A stretch of DNA of 64,000 nucleotides from Nonlabens ulvanivorans (GCF_000755285.1 NZ_BBMK01000002.1:124001-188000), one strand, 5' to 3'; positions 1-10,560 are shown, counted from the first letter of the stretch. Made by a program: numbers and translations. Notes: a model not told the origin generated them from the sequence alone.

Positions 1-19
1 TTAATATTAGAAAATTCTT

Positions 20-2325
20 TTAATAAAACTTTAAAGCGGTTGCAGTCATGTGCGCTGGAATATCAAATGCATCTACTAGATGCTGACTTTCTTCTTTTAA
101 TTCTTTACACAGTTTTGAAACGAGCTTATTAATAGCAAGAGATTTAGAGGCTGAGATATAATCGTGTTCTAGATACCAGCCTTTATATTCCTCTATACGA
201 TGCAGTGCATATAAATTTTTAAGTGAAATCAAAACTTCTTTTACGCTATTCTGTTCCTGTTCTTTAATGGTTTCTATAAACTGTTCTAAAACGATGCGAT
301 CGATATAAGCACTAGCCATATCAATTAAATGTACTTGCACGTCTAGAAAAGCCTCATAGCTATCCATACCACCTTTAATCTTCTTACTTAGTCTCATTGC
401 TAGAGAGCGCAGTGAATATTCTTCTCTATAAGTAAAAGCAGCTAGTTGAAATTCATCGCCTAATAAATGTTCTTCAGAAGTGTCTCTTGTTACGAGTGCA
501 TTAAGTTCTGTTAGGTTTGTGGAAGCAATGCTGGAAATATATTTAAGAGTATCCCACCAGTCCATTTTACCAAATTGTTTTCTGAAATAAGTCAATCGAC
601 TTTTGGCGGTAAGTTGAAGTAAGACCGTATTATCTCCTTCAAAAGTGGTAAAGATGTCCGTGTCTGCTTTTAATAAATCAAAATACATTTCACTTAAATA
701 TCCTTTACCACCACAGGCCTCTCTACACGTTTGTATAGTTGCCGTAGCATTCCATGTACTTAATGATTTTAATCCAGCAGCAAGCGCCTCTATTTCTTGG
801 TGATCAGTTCCTGTGTGATTTGTATATTCAGTTAATAAGTGATGGTGTGCAAAATCATAAGCATAGGCATTTGCAATTAATGGCATTAACTTTTTTGATG
901 CGTTGGATAGTCCATTATGGACTGCTCTGGTTTACCTGGTGGACCAAATTGCTTGCGATCCAGCGCAAAATAAACAGCCATGTTTAAAGCTTTCTTGGCA
1001 GCCGTGTTTCCAGCAATAGGAACACAAAGTCTTCCACCTACTAATGTTCCTAACATGGTAAAGAAACGTCTAGATGGACTACTTATAGGACTTGTATATT
1101 GTCCATCCTCATCTACATCTCCATATTTATTCAACAAGTTCTTTTTAGGAATAGTTATAGAATCAAAATGTAGGGTTCCGTTATCTACACCATTTAGTCC
1201 CATTTTATGGCCATTATCACCTATAGTAATACCTGGCATGGTAACACCATGTTGATCTCTTATCGGAACTAAAAAAGCATGAATTCCATGTTCTTCTTCA
1301 TTTACGATAAGCTGTGCAAAAACCGTTGCCATTTGAGCATGCATTGCAGCATTACCGATGTAGGTCTTGCGATCATTTTGAGTAGGTGTATGAATAATAA
1401 AAGTTTGACTTTCTTCTTGATAAATCGCTGTGGTTTGTAATGCTTTTACATTACTACCATGATACATCTCGGTCATCGCAAAACAACCAGGTAAGGCGAT
1501 ACTACCTATATCTTTTAAATATTTATCGTGATGAAATGTTGTGCCTAGTGAAGCTACACTACCACCAAATAACCCAAAATGAACACCAAACTTAATGGTG
1601 AGACTCAAATCATATTTGGATATTTCTTCAAACACAGCAGAATATTGTACCATAGAATCTGCACCACCATATTGTTTTGGATATGCTAGATTTCCTAATC
1701 CAGCACTTGCTAGTTCTTGAGTCCATTTTAGTACTTTCTCTTTGCGTGTTTTTAAATCATCATCATAGCTTTCAATAGATTCCTTATGAGGATTTAAGAT
1801 ATCTTGAACTTTTCTTTTTAAGTCTGCATTGCCATGTTGCAATAACACTTTTAACGATTCTACATAAGATGCTTCAGGTTTTATCTCTATTGATTTTTGT
1901 GAAGAAGAAACCGGATTTATTTCATAAACAGAACGTATCGCTTCATCACTCGCAATCCCTAGATAATCTTCTATAAGAATGAGTGATTCTCTGGTTTCTA
2001 TGTTGGACCATTGTTCACTATCCTGCTTTTTGGCCAGTTGACTTCCTGTATTAAAAAGATCCTGTTTTTCTGTTGGGTTCAGTAAATCTGCATGTTGTCT
2101 GATGTAACTTTTCCAGTAAGCGAGTTCTCTTGCAGTAGGCTGATTTGTGGGGTCTAGCCATTTATATACCAGTAATTTTGTATCTGGATTTATGGTATCA
2201 TTTTCCTCAATTTGTTTTTTTATAAAAGCCATTTCATGCTCTTCAAGAACACCATCGGCCCAAGCGATGTAGAGTAGTGGTAAGAATGGTAATAGAGAAT
2301 CTTGAATGCTTAGGGATGTTTTCAT
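20..2325 (-). CDS. acyl-CoA oxidase/dehydrogenase family protein with TerB-like N-terminus (frame break at 891-896)
   Basis: Flavoprotein of acyl-CoA beta-oxidation: it oxidises an acyl-CoA to the 2-enoyl-CoA. Residues of about 270-400 carry the acyl-CoA oxidase-type signature GCFAMTEMYHGSNV followed by a FIIHTPT strand and FLVPIRD. The C-terminal part has ACGGKGYLSE and DIFTTFEGDN, again closest to acyl-CoA oxidases. Residues of about 10-75 (AWADGVLEEHEM) resemble the helical TerB-like fold and are not part of the usual oxidase. The frame is broken at the T6 run 891-896: the upstream part stops after MDYPTHQK and the next frame resumes with LMPLIANAYAYDF, so one base is missing there. Restored length is about 768 aa. 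The start is the ATG at 2325. Whether it uses O2 or an electron-transfer flavoprotein cannot be told from sequence. Confidence 0.88.
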
Positions 2326-2688
2326 AATGCTATAATTGTGAATCGCTCATTTAACAGGTAGTAAGATACTTTGCTATTCTATAATATCAGCATTAAAAAA
2401 TCTTAAAACTATGAGTAGATTTTAAATAGCAGCGCACCGATCTTTTCTGACCAAAACACGCTATCGCTCATTTTGCTCATTAGTGCATCTCTCTCGTTCC
2501 GTAAACTATTCTCGTCGGATGCAGGTGTCAAGGAAAGGAGTTGTGATATTTAGTAAGTGCAAAACTCCTCGCCTTAGATCCTGCATCCGACGAGCTTTTT
2601 CAGCGAGAGGAATGCAAAAGACAGGTTTAGCAGCTATGCTGCAAACCAGGAGTGGTTGAAAGATGCTGGTTTTAACCTAAAAAACCTT
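2326..2688. other. 363-bp intergenic region with long imperfect inverted repeat
   Basis: No convincing gene is present between the acyl-CoA oxidase and the aminopeptidase. The stretch is dominated by a nested inverted repeat (listed separately) and is preceded by a phrase, tatcgctcattttgctcatt, whose relative appears in the other large gap near 12750. This looks like an intergenic repeat family rather than a coding region. Confidence 0.6.
2485..2615. repeat. nested inverted repeat (REP/MITE-like hairpin)
   Basis: A perfect 15-bp pair, CTCGTCGGATGCAGG at 2511-2525 and its reverse complement at 2580-2594, is flanked by an imperfect outer pair (gcatctctctcg 2485-2496 against cgagaggaatgc 2604-2615) and an inner imperfect pair (aaggaaaggagtt against aactcctcgcctt). 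The whole could fold into one hairpin of about 130 nt. There is no open reading frame inside. It is probably a dispersed non-autonomous repeat; family membership is inference. Confidence 0.7.
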
Positions 2689-4544
2689 TTACAACCCCAA
2701 AATATCATCCACCGTATTTGCAGTAACGCTGTGATAATTACCTCGCGCGGTTTTATATATTTCAAGTGCTTCTTTTCTGCGTTCCGCTTTCGCGAAAGCG
2801 TTAAAAAGAGTCGTCACATACCAGCGACGTCCTACGGTATTTAAGAACTCAGCGATTTTTGTGTCCACGTTATTACCATGATAGTTGTTTAAAATAGATT
2901 GCTCATACCAAACCATGGTAATGTAGGAATTAGTAGAAGAAGACAAATTAAAGGTATCGTCTAACTGCTGTAATTGCTCAACAGTGATGTCTTCAGGGAA
3001 ATTGCGGACGAAGTGTACCCATTCTTGTGGCGTCCAATTTGTAGCTATTGCTGTATCTATCTCATTTGTTGAGATAAACGATTCTAAAACTTTTTCAACG
3101 TTAGTGAAAGCATCAGACCTTATGACAGCAGCATTTTCTGGAATGCCAGGCTCATAAATCCATTCCTCAGTATTGAACGTGATATTGTTTTTATCTAGTA
3201 AGTTTTCGTTGAGGTAGGTGATAAAGTCCTCAGTATTTGTGGTAGAAAAAGCGTTCTTTTTAAAATAGGATTTTAAGAAAGTATCCATGTTGTCACGTCC
3301 TACTTTTTCTTCTAACGTGCGTAAAAATAGATAGCCTTTATCATAAGCAATACTGTTCATTCCATCATCTGGATTGCGACCTTTTAGATCCAGTTTTAGT
3401 TTGGTGTCATTAGGTGAGTCTTTTAAAGCTTCTAGTTCATCTTCAAGATCCTGTCTACTATTAAGGCAAGCATATTAGCACGGTCTTTTCCGTATAATGC
3501 TTCCATAATGCGGATTTCAAAATAAACGGTAAAACCTTCATTAAGCCAGAAATCATTCCATGTTGCATTGGTCACCAAATTACCAGACCAAGAATGAGCC
3601 AACTCATGTGCCACAAGAGATGTCAAACTTTTATCGCCTGCAATAACCGTAGGAGTCGCAAAGGTCAATCGCGGATTCTCCATTCCACCGAAAGGAAAAC
3701 TAGGTGGCAATACAATCACATCAAACTGTTCCCAGTCGTAGTCGCCATAAAGATCCTCTGCAGCAACGACCATTTTTTCCATGTCTGAGAATTCTTCATG
3801 GACTTTATTGAGCATGGATTTCTCTGCATAAACACCAGTTCTGTCGCTTATCGCTTTGTATTCAATATCTCCTATAGCAAGTGCAATTAAATAAGCAGGA
3901 ATAGGATATCCCATTTTGAAATTATAAACTCCATTTGCGCTTTTCTCTTTAGGATTCTCGGCACTCATGACTGCCATTAGTTCTTGAGGAACTTTTACGG
4001 TCGCGTCATAAGTAATACGTATTTGGGGACTATCCTGAATAGGAATCCATGTACGTGTTAATATCGCCTGACCTTGTGTAAATAAAAATGGATTGGTTTT
4101 ATCTGCAGTTTGCTGAGCGGTGAGCCATTGTAAGGCTTCTGTTTTTGCAGTGGTTTTATAGGTGACGGCTATTTTTTGAGTGTCTTCCTTAATGGCAATA
4201 GTTAACGGTTGCCCTAAAGTAGCATCCATTTCACCCAATTTAAAAGTAGTCGCTACACCATTTGCGGTTACACTTTCAATTTCTAAAAATTTGCTGTCTA
4301 GTATGATTTGATTGCTATCATTATTGAAAATTTCATAAGTTGCCGTACCGCTAATTACTTGTGTATCAAAATCTACATTGATATCTAGATCTAGATGTGT
4401 TGTTACCGCATCATTAGATTGTGCGTAGGAATGGGGTTCTTCTAGGTAGGTTTCTGAAGCTAGTTCAGTTTCAGTTTGCTTTTTTTCTTTGCAGCTGGTT
4501 AAAGTGAAAAGTAGTGCTAGAATTAGAAAAATGGTGTTTTTCAT
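2689..4544 (-). CDS. M1 family aminopeptidase lipoprotein (frame break near 3461)
   Basis: Zinc metallopeptidase removing N-terminal residues from peptides, predicted to be anchored outside the cytoplasm. The start MKNTIFLILALLFTLTSC is a lipoprotein signal with the lipobox Cys at residue 19. The substrate-binding GGMEN motif and the zinc site HELAHSW followed by NEGF (HExxH-x18-E) are intact. The C-terminal helical domain resembles that of leukotriene A4 hydrolase-like enzymes. The frame breaks at the TT at 3461-3462: one frame reads RANMLALI then derails, while the other continues SRQDLEDELEALKDSPND, so one base is missing. Restored length is about 618 aa. A copy of the iterated palindrome at 2785-2800 encodes NAFAKAE in the C-terminal domain. 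Confidence 0.9.
2785..2800. repeat. iterated palindrome copy 1 (perfect)
   Basis: CGCTTTCGCGAAAGCG, a perfect 16-bp palindrome inside the M1 aminopeptidase gene, read there as AFAKA. Confidence 0.9.
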
Positions 4545-4651
4545 TTCTGGAAGTTTTGTGTGTAAGAGTAATCTAAAGGGAAGAGAATTAGTAGTGGTAA
4601 ATGATTGATTAATTTAATTTAACTCCTTATAAAAGTTTCGTACTTATTGTA

Positions 4652-5103
4652 TTATTCAGAAATTAACTCCCTCAAAGAACTGAAGTTGATTAAACTTTTG
4701 TCAATGTAGCTATAAGTTTGCGGTGGTATAAAACCAGGAATTAACATTTTTAAATTATCTAATTTTATGGAATGATTAAATAAACTTTTAACCTCTTTTA
4801 TTTTAATTCCAAAAGCATTTGTATTCTCTTTATAATAATTATTAAATTCTAACTTAGTGATTCCAGTTTGACTTCCAAAGTTATCCCACAAAGTGTTGGG
4901 GGGTTCTCCTTTATAATATCCTCAATTTTATAAATGCCCCAAAGCTCTTTTATAGGTGCTGTCACGTAAATTAAAAGATAACCATTTTTACCAACTTTTT
5001 TTGGTGCACACTTCCTCAGCTCAATAGTTTTTTCACCTTTTAAGATTTTAATCGCATATTCTGGTTTTACAGAAATAATTAACAAGTCCTCATTTAGAAT
5101 CAT
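4652..5103 (-). CDS. ASCH domain protein (frame break at G6 4898-4903)
   Basis: Small protein with the ASCH (PUA-like) fold, a family associated with RNA or modified-nucleotide binding. The N-terminal ISVKPEYAIKILKGEKTIELRK-type strand-helix-strand pattern is diagnostic. The frame breaks in a C6 run (G6 on the plus strand). The upstream frame ends KENPP, the downstream one reads NTLWDNFGSQTGITKLEF; four or seven C residues would join them. Restored length is about 150 aa. The ATG overlaps the stop of the upstream GNAT-PIN gene by four bases (ATGA), so the two are probably translationally coupled and work together. The biochemical activity is not known. Confidence 0.72.
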
Positions 5104-7172
5104 AATCCTATCCCTTCTTTGTAAATGGTAACGTAAGTTTCAGTTTTTATTTTTAAAGGCGCAACAATCATAAAACTCTTATTTTCTAAATTTTCAAAAA
5201 CATCATTTATTCTCTTTAATGATATTGGCTTATGGAATAATTCAGTATCAGAAAAAACAAAGGCCATAATCTTATCTTTATTACCTGCAGTTTTACTTAA
5301 ATCCTTCCATGTGTAAATGCCCAATTTCTCAAATTGCTTGAATAAGGTTTTAGGTCTATCAACAAACACCTCGTCAATATAAGAAGAAGCAATTATTGAA
5401 CCACCTGTTTTTGTAGATTTATTTCCACTCGAGTACCACAAAATTCTCGCAGGTGCTTGTAAAATATTGGGAGACGAAGAACGATAGTAAACATTTTCTC
5501 TATTGAGGAGAAGTTCATACTTTGGTTCAAATAAATTCAACTTTTCGTTCGATTTATCATTGAATAATTGTTCTGCCCATTGAGGTTTAATCGGTACGAT
5601 ATATGTTGGTATCTCTAAATCTATAATTTTTAAAGGAGATAAGTGTCTTTCATAATTGTATTTTATCACAAACTCTGAGTTGTTACCAGTTGCTTTTAAT
5701 TTCTCATTAACTTTAGTTAGGATACTTTTAATTCCAGATTGGGTTTCAACTTTTGAAAGAAGCTCTTTAATATCTAGAACGGATTTAATATTTATTTTTT
5801 CCCAAATGTTATTAATTTTTACAAATCGCGCTTCTTGAATGACGCTGGTAATATCTCCTTCCAATTGTTTTTCTTGAATTTCAATATGTGTTCTTTTTTC
5901 GTTTATAGCCGTTAAAATCGATTTAAACAGCATGTGTTTAATCAAAGTCACTTTTAAACTATTATTTAAGAATCGAAATATTGGTATTTCTAATTTATCT
6001 TTTGAAACTCTATTAAAGGCTATAAAAGCTAAAAGCTGTTCTTCTTTTGTAATCGTTATTAATTCAAAATTATCTGGATAAGACATTGAATCACGTATAG
6101 TCTTTTGAAAACTAATTTTCTTTTCATTCGGTTTAAGAAATATCTCTGTGTATAGATCAATATTTTCGGCAGTTACTCTTTTGGTATTTATACTTGTTCC
6201 AATGAGCAGTTCTGGTTTGTATTTCGAAACTTGTAAATTTTCATCAAGATGCGTAATGAAATCGCTAGGTCTATAAATCATTAAATTAAACCTAGTAAAA
6301 ATCATGATTTTTAAGACTTCATTATCTCTTGTTATAAAATATTGTGCACCACCACAAATAGCATATGCTATATGGTTTAAGTCTGACTTATCGTTTTTAT
6401 GTTTTACAGGGAATTTATCTTTAAGAATTTCTAATACTTCCAAGAATTCTTTTTCGTCTTTAAACGGTAAGTCTTTAAAGTAGCTTAATAATTTACGACT
6501 TGATTTTTTTTGTTCCGCGGTTTTAGCTCTATTAATTTCAACATGAATTTCACGTGTATAATACAGGATTGCTTCACTTAATAGCCAATCACTCTTTAAT
6601 GCTAAACTCTCTTCTTCTCGTTCTTCCTTAATATCGATGAAAACGTTCATATCTATTACCGCAACAATTTTATTGTTGAGTTCGTAATCGGAAATTTGAG
6701 TGAGTAGATTATGCTGATAATGTGGAAACCACCAGATAGTGAGTGGAAGTTTCCTTTTACTTCTTCCTATTTTCTCCTTTATGGGAACAAAATTTAATTT
6801 TTCCCAAACTGAATCAATTCCATAATCATTTCTACAACTTAATTTAATACCTTCATATTGTTTAGAATTCTTTTTTAAATAATCAACCAATTTACTGGCG
6901 GTCCTATTATTTCTCTTGGTTTGATCAATACATAAATGAACTATAGTAACCTTGTTGAATGAAATCCTATATAAAAGATATCCTAGTAATGTCTTTGAAT
7001 GTTTGTCAAAAGCTCCGATTAATTGATTTTGCTTTGCGTATTTTTCAAATGCAGCTTTAGGTAGAAACCCTAATGTTTTTGAATTTTTATCTCCCAAATC
7101 AACCGAATCCTTGAATTCTTTTGAAGTAATATCGTTTATTAGGCTAATGTTTATAATAATCTTGGATAGCAT
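5100..7172 (-). CDS. GNAT-PIN-GNAT-like-PUA-like multidomain protein
   Basis: A 690-aa predicted cytosolic fusion. Residues 1-150 look like a GNAT acyltransferase (LGFLPKAAF, VHLCIDQTKRNNRTA), but the usual pyrophosphate-loop Gly of Q/RxxGxG/A is Arg (R87-N-N-R90-T-A). Residues about 168-300 form a PIN nuclease domain with all four acidic positions visible: D174 (VIDMNVFID), E212, D264 (SDLNHIAYA) and D283 (TRDNE). Residues about 365-460 resemble a second, diverged GNAT. Residues about 515-690 (ARILWYSSG, SSYIDEVFVDRP, FSDTELF) look like an ASCH/EVE-type PUA-like domain. An intact PIN domain suggests an RNase; partner ASCH gene follows with a 4-bp overlap. The region is more AT-rich than its neighbours, suggesting an accessory island. 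Role (toxin-like, defence or RNA quality control) is inference. Confidence 0.75.
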   Translation of the reverse strand: MLSKIIINISLINDITSKEFKDSVDLGDKNSKTLGFLPKAAFEKYAKQNQLIGAFDKHSKTLLGYLLYRISFNKVTIVHLCIDQTKRNNRTASKLVDYLKKNSKQYEGIKLSCRNDYGIDSVWEKLNFVPIKEKIGRSKRKLPLTIWWFPHYQHNLLTQISDYELNNKIVAVIDMNVFIDIKEEREEESLALKSDWLLSEAILYYTREIHVEINRAKTAEQKKSSRKLLSYFKDLPFKDEKEFLEVLEILKDKFPVKHKNDKSDLNHIAYAICGGAQYFITRDNEVLKIMIFTRFNLMIYRPSDFITHLDENLQVSKYKPELLIGTSINTKRVTAENIDLYTEIFLKPNEKKISFQKTIRDSMSYPDNFELITITKEEQLLAFIAFNRVSKDKLEIPIFRFLNNSLKVTLIKHMLFKSILTAINEKRTHIEIQEKQLEGDITSVIQEARFVKINNIWEKINIKSVLDIKELLSKVETQSGIKSILTKVNEKLKATGNNSEFVIKYNYERHLSPLKIIDLEIPTYIVPIKPQWAEQLFNDKSNEKLNLFEPKYELLLNRENVYYRSSSPNILQAPARILWYSSGNKSTKTGGSIIASSYIDEVFVDRPKTLFKQFEKLGIYTWKDLSKTAGNKDKIMAFVFSDTELFHKPISLKRINDVFENLENKSFMIVAPLKIKTETYVTIYKEGIGL

Positions 7173-7238
7173 TTAGTTGTTTCACTGAGAAATAATAGTA
7201 ATTTATTTGAAATTCAGCTCATATGAGTTGATAGGTTT

Positions 7239-7810
7239 TCACTTGATAACTATGTTTATCCCAAATAATAAAATTGAAATGTAGAAAAAAATAATTTGTC
7301 TTTTATGTGACCTCCATGTTAATCTCCCTAATTTTTGCGTTAGTTGTCTCCAATATAAGAACTTACTTTTAACAGTTTCATAATCTTCATAATCATAATC
7401 ACTTAATCCTTCAAATTTCTTAAGGAGAAGATTACAGAAATCTTTAAGTAAATTGACATTGTTCTTTTCAGGAAAATCATCGGGAAGTTTTCTGCCTAGC
7501 TTCTTAAGACATTTCTTCCTTGTTTTCAGTTTTCTGCTGGTAATTCTCAAGTCAAATAATCTACTTAAAATAGCTAATGATCCGAAATAAATTGAAATAA
7601 AAATTAATAATAACGAAAGAAAAAATATTATCGAGTTAGTGTTTAATTCCTTATAACATGATCTTTTTTCAATTAAATATATTAAAAAAGCGATTCCGAA
7701 TGTGATAAAAAAATTAATCGAAAACCCTAGTTGAGAAAAAACCTTGTCTCTCCAATAATGATGTCGTTCATCATATTCTTTCAGTTTATTTTTTTATTTG
7801 TCTTTTTCAT
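7239..7810 (-). CDS. small integral membrane protein, unknown family (frame break at T7 7789-7795)
   Basis: I do not recognise the family. The continuous frame from about 7789 down to 7239 encodes a basic protein with three hydrophobic segments: two near the N-terminus (INFFITFGIAFLIYLI; IIFFLSLLLIFISIYFG) and one at the C-terminal end (QIIFFYISILLFGINIVI). Between them lies a charged loop rich in Lys/Arg and then Asp/Glu/Tyr. There is no ATG in this frame. One extra A in the A7 run (7789-7795) would connect it to an ATG at 7810, giving an N-terminus MKKTNKKNKLKEYDERHHYW and about 190 aa. It lies between meaB and the GNAT-PIN/ASCH pair on the same strand, 66 bp from the latter, and may belong to that island. 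Confidence 0.55.
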
Positions 7811-7827
7811 AAATGATGATTGTGTTC

Positions 7828-8852
7828 TTAATCTAATTTGAACCCCCAACAATTCCCCCCCAGCAGCATCAAAAGGGCTTTTCAACTTACCCAAAACTTC
7901 TTTTTCTAAAATTACTAGTTTTGAGATCACTTCTGGTCGGTTATAGAAGTTGGTTTTGATGGCGTCTTCTATGGTCTGATGGAACCAGTAGAGTTCTTGC
8001 GCGTTGCGTTTATTAGTAAAGCTGCTGTTTGTGGTCGCGTGAGTCTGGTAATTATTGATTTCTTCAATGACTTCTGTGATCCCTATGTTGTTTAATCCGC
8101 TACAAGTCAGTACTTGTGTAGGCCAGCCGTGATCTTTTTGTGGCATGAGGTGTACGGCGTTTTTGAATTCGCGTCTAGCATGTTTTGCGGCGGTTTGATT
8201 CTCACCATCGGCTTTATTGATGATGATGCATCTGCCATTTCCATGATGCCGCGTTTGATGCCTTGCAAATCGTCACCAGCGCCTGCTAGTTTTAATAATA
8301 AGAAAAAGTCGGTCATGGAGTGGACTGCGGTCTCGCTTTGTCCTACGCCTACGGTTTCTACGATGATAAAGTCGTATCCTGCCGCTTCACATAAGATGAT
8401 CGCCTCGCGTGTTTTGCGTGCCACGCCGCCCAAAGTTGTGCCTGCTGGACTAGGTCTTATGAAGGCTTGGTCACTTTTGACCAGTTGTTCCATTCTGGTT
8501 TTGTCTCCCAGTATGCTGCCTCGTGAGATATTGCTGGATGGATCTATGGCGAGTACGGCTACTTTTTTACCACGTTCTATGAGCTGTCTTCCCAGCGATT
8601 CTATAAAGGTTGATTTTCCCACGCCGGGCACGCCGGTAATTCCTAATCTAAAGGATTTTCCAGACTCTGGTAAGGCTTGTTTTATAATCGCTTTCGCGAA
8701 ACGGAATCACCACTAGCGGTACTTTCTACCAAAGTAATCGCGCGACTCAATGCACTTACATGACCAGATTTCAAGTCATTAAATAGTGAGTCGACGTTTA
8801 TAATTTCTTTTTTACGCCGTGCTTTAGGATTGATATATGAGTTTGCTGCCAA
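7828..8852 (-). CDS. meaB: MeaB-type GTPase, methylmalonyl-CoA mutase chaperone (three frame breaks)
   Basis: P-loop GTPase that loads and protects adenosylcobalamin on methylmalonyl-CoA mutase (ArgK/MeaB family). Walker A is GVPGVGKST; downstream [15 protein letters not shown] and, after correction, the base-recognition NKAD motif are visible. The frame is disrupted three times. At 8689-8704 a damaged palindrome (cgctttcgcgaaacgg) lacks one base. Near 8227 one base is missing between ADA and [16 protein letters not shown]. At the 3' end, runs C7 (7855-7861) and C5 (7843-7847) are over-long; with four bases in each, the protein ends AAGELLGFKLD at the TAA at 7828. The start is uncertain; TTG at 8852 is the best in-frame choice before [10 protein letters not shown]. 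The cobalamin adenosyltransferase at 16870 fits the same pathway. Confidence 0.85.
8689..8704. repeat. iterated palindrome copy 2 (one base missing)
   Basis: cgctttcgcgaaacgg; compared with the perfect copies the right arm lacks a G between 8701 and 8702. The loss breaks the meaB frame, which would otherwise read [12 protein letters not shown]. Confidence 0.85.
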
Positions 8853-8974
8853 TGATAGTTGATAAAATTGTAAGCTTCAAAGTAAAGTTTTTATTTCATA
8901 AAATTATGTGAAGATCGATTAAACCTTTTTTAAAATGATGAGTCCTATTTTATATCAATCCTTAAACTAACGTT

Positions 8975-9949
8975 ATGAAATTAACAAAAATCACAGCCTT
9001 TATCATTTTTGTGGGCGCGACGTTTATCTCTTGCTCGAGCGATACAGATGATAGTTCTTCAGACACAGGCACAGATACTGTTGTCGTAGATGTAGAACAA
9101 TCCAACTTTGTGAGTGGTGTAACGATTACAACTGTTCCATGTACTTTATCTGACGGTACGGTAACGGACTGTTACCAAATAGAAACCACAGGTGCCGCCA
9201 CTGATCACCAGATGGGACCATGGTGTCCAGATAACATTGCAGATGACGCTACTGCTGGAGGAATATGGTTAGAAGGTGGAGTTGTATATGACGTGGATGG
9301 TGCATTTGTGCAAAATATGGCAACTTTTTATAATGACAATACTTGGTTAATGTATGATGCAAACGGTGATATATATACAACAGATACAGAACAAGAGTGT
9401 ATCGATGCGGCAAATCCTAATGTAGGTACTGCATATCAAAATTTTTGTGTTGAATGTTTACCTTCTTATATCACAAATCTTACTACCACATGGGTTATAC
9501 CCGTTACACCAGTACTGGATGTGACTTATAACTTTGCAACAGGTCCTGGTGGTCCTATAGGTGGAACTACAGGTCCATCTACTCGAGGTATTGCCTTAAA
9601 CGGTATTGAGTTTTCTGCACCAGCACCTGTTAGTAATATACTTGCTGCTTATACACTGGCGCCATTTGATGATGCTGGTGGACACATTAATGTGAACCAA
9701 GGTTATCACTATCATGCGGCTACTGGAGTAAGTACAGAGATTGCGCAAGCCGATCTTCATTCTGGACTCATAGGTTATGCAATGGATGGTCATGGGATTT
9801 ATGGACGACTAGACTCTAACGGTGATGCAACTACTGATCTTGATGAATGTCTAGGACACTATGATGATACTCGTGGATACCATTATCATGTAGATGAAGC
9901 CGGAGCAAATAACTTTATCAATTGTTTGAAAGGTGCGTATGCTTTATAA
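8975..9949 (+). CDS. YHYH domain lipoprotein, copy 1
   Basis: Exported lipoprotein of 324 aa; signal MKLTKITAFIIFVGATFISC with lipobox Cys, then a Ser/Asp/Thr-rich linker. The mature part has the YHYH repeat signature twice: GGHINVNQGYHYH (about residues 235-247) and GHYDDTRGYHYHVDE (about 294-308), with the intervening DGHGIYGRLD. YHYH is a conserved domain of unknown function; the paired His-x-His residues could bind a metal ion, which is inference. Four or more Cys are present (PCTLSDGTVTDC, CVEC). It is the first gene of a four-gene locus in which a YHYH lipoprotein and a small membrane-anchored protein each occur twice. Its stop overlaps the start of the next gene. Confidence 0.85.
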   Translation: MKLTKITAFIIFVGATFISCSSDTDDSSSDTGTDTVVVDVEQSNFVSGVTITTVPCTLSDGTVTDCYQIETTGAATDHQMGPWCPDNIADDATAGGIWLEGGVVYDVDGAFVQNMATFYNDNTWLMYDANGDIYTTDTEQECIDAANPNVGTAYQNFCVECLPSYITNLTTTWVIPVTPVLDVTYNFATGPGGPIGGTTGPSTRGIALNGIEFSAPAPVSNILAAYTLAPFDDAGGHINVNQGYHYHAATGVSTEIAQADLHSGLIGYAMDGHGIYGRLDSNGDATTDLDECLGHYDDTRGYHYHVDEAGANNFINCLKGAYAL

Positions 9950-10560
9950 GCCTTTTGTGAAATATATAATCTTATTCTTATTTACGGTTGGTCCGAGTAT
10001 AGTTTGGGGGTCATAACCCTTCACAGTCTGGTAGTTTGATTTATCAGGTTAATGACAGTGTGTGGGCTTTACAAGTGAGTAGTGCTTTAACGGCATATGA
10101 ATATGAAGTAGGTCATCGTTATGGTAAAGATAGTTATGCAACACCAGAAGAGTTTAAAGAATTAGTCATTAAACTTTTAAAAGATCATATACACCTCACT
10201 TTCAATAATGGGAAAAGTGTTGATTTTACAATGCCTATCGTACAATTGGGACATGAGACCAAGGTAACCTTTCAGGTTATGAAGGTGCCTAGTGTCATCA
10301 ACGCTATAGATTTTACAAATAGTAGCTTCAGTAATGTTTCTAGAAATAAAAATTTATTAGTCATCGCTACTCGAGATGGAACAAAAGAAAAATTCACTTT
10401 AGAGACGCTTAATGAGCATCATATCAAGTTAGAAAGAACTGAGAATGGTTTTTCTATCATAAAAGAAAATAGCTTTTCTTATATCAACATGTGGACTGCA
10501 ATCATAATAGGAATGTTAACAGTACTAGGTATAGGTTTACTGCTTTTAAAAAAAAAATAA
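9939..10560 (+). CDS. exported C-terminally anchored protein of the YHYH locus, copy 1 (frame break at G5 10006-10010)
   Basis: No known function. The ATG at 9939 overlaps the end of the preceding YHYH gene. The N-terminus is a signal peptide (VKYIILFLFTVGPSIVWG) and the mature protein would begin HNPSQSGSLIYQV. The frame breaks in the G5 run: with four G the signal peptide joins the body. The body is about 160 aa of beta-strand-like sequence (HIHLTFNNGKSVDF), ending in a single membrane helix (WTAIIIGMLTVLGIGLLLL) with a Lys tail, so it should sit in the inner membrane facing the periplasm. It is a diverged paralogue of the gene at 11592, which shares the post-signal His-Asn-Pro and the same topology. 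Confidence 0.7.

Noticed and set aside
8114..8716. A 200-aa plus-strand open frame antisense to meaB.
   Set aside because: The meaB frame has clear Walker and GTPase motifs; the antisense frame has none.
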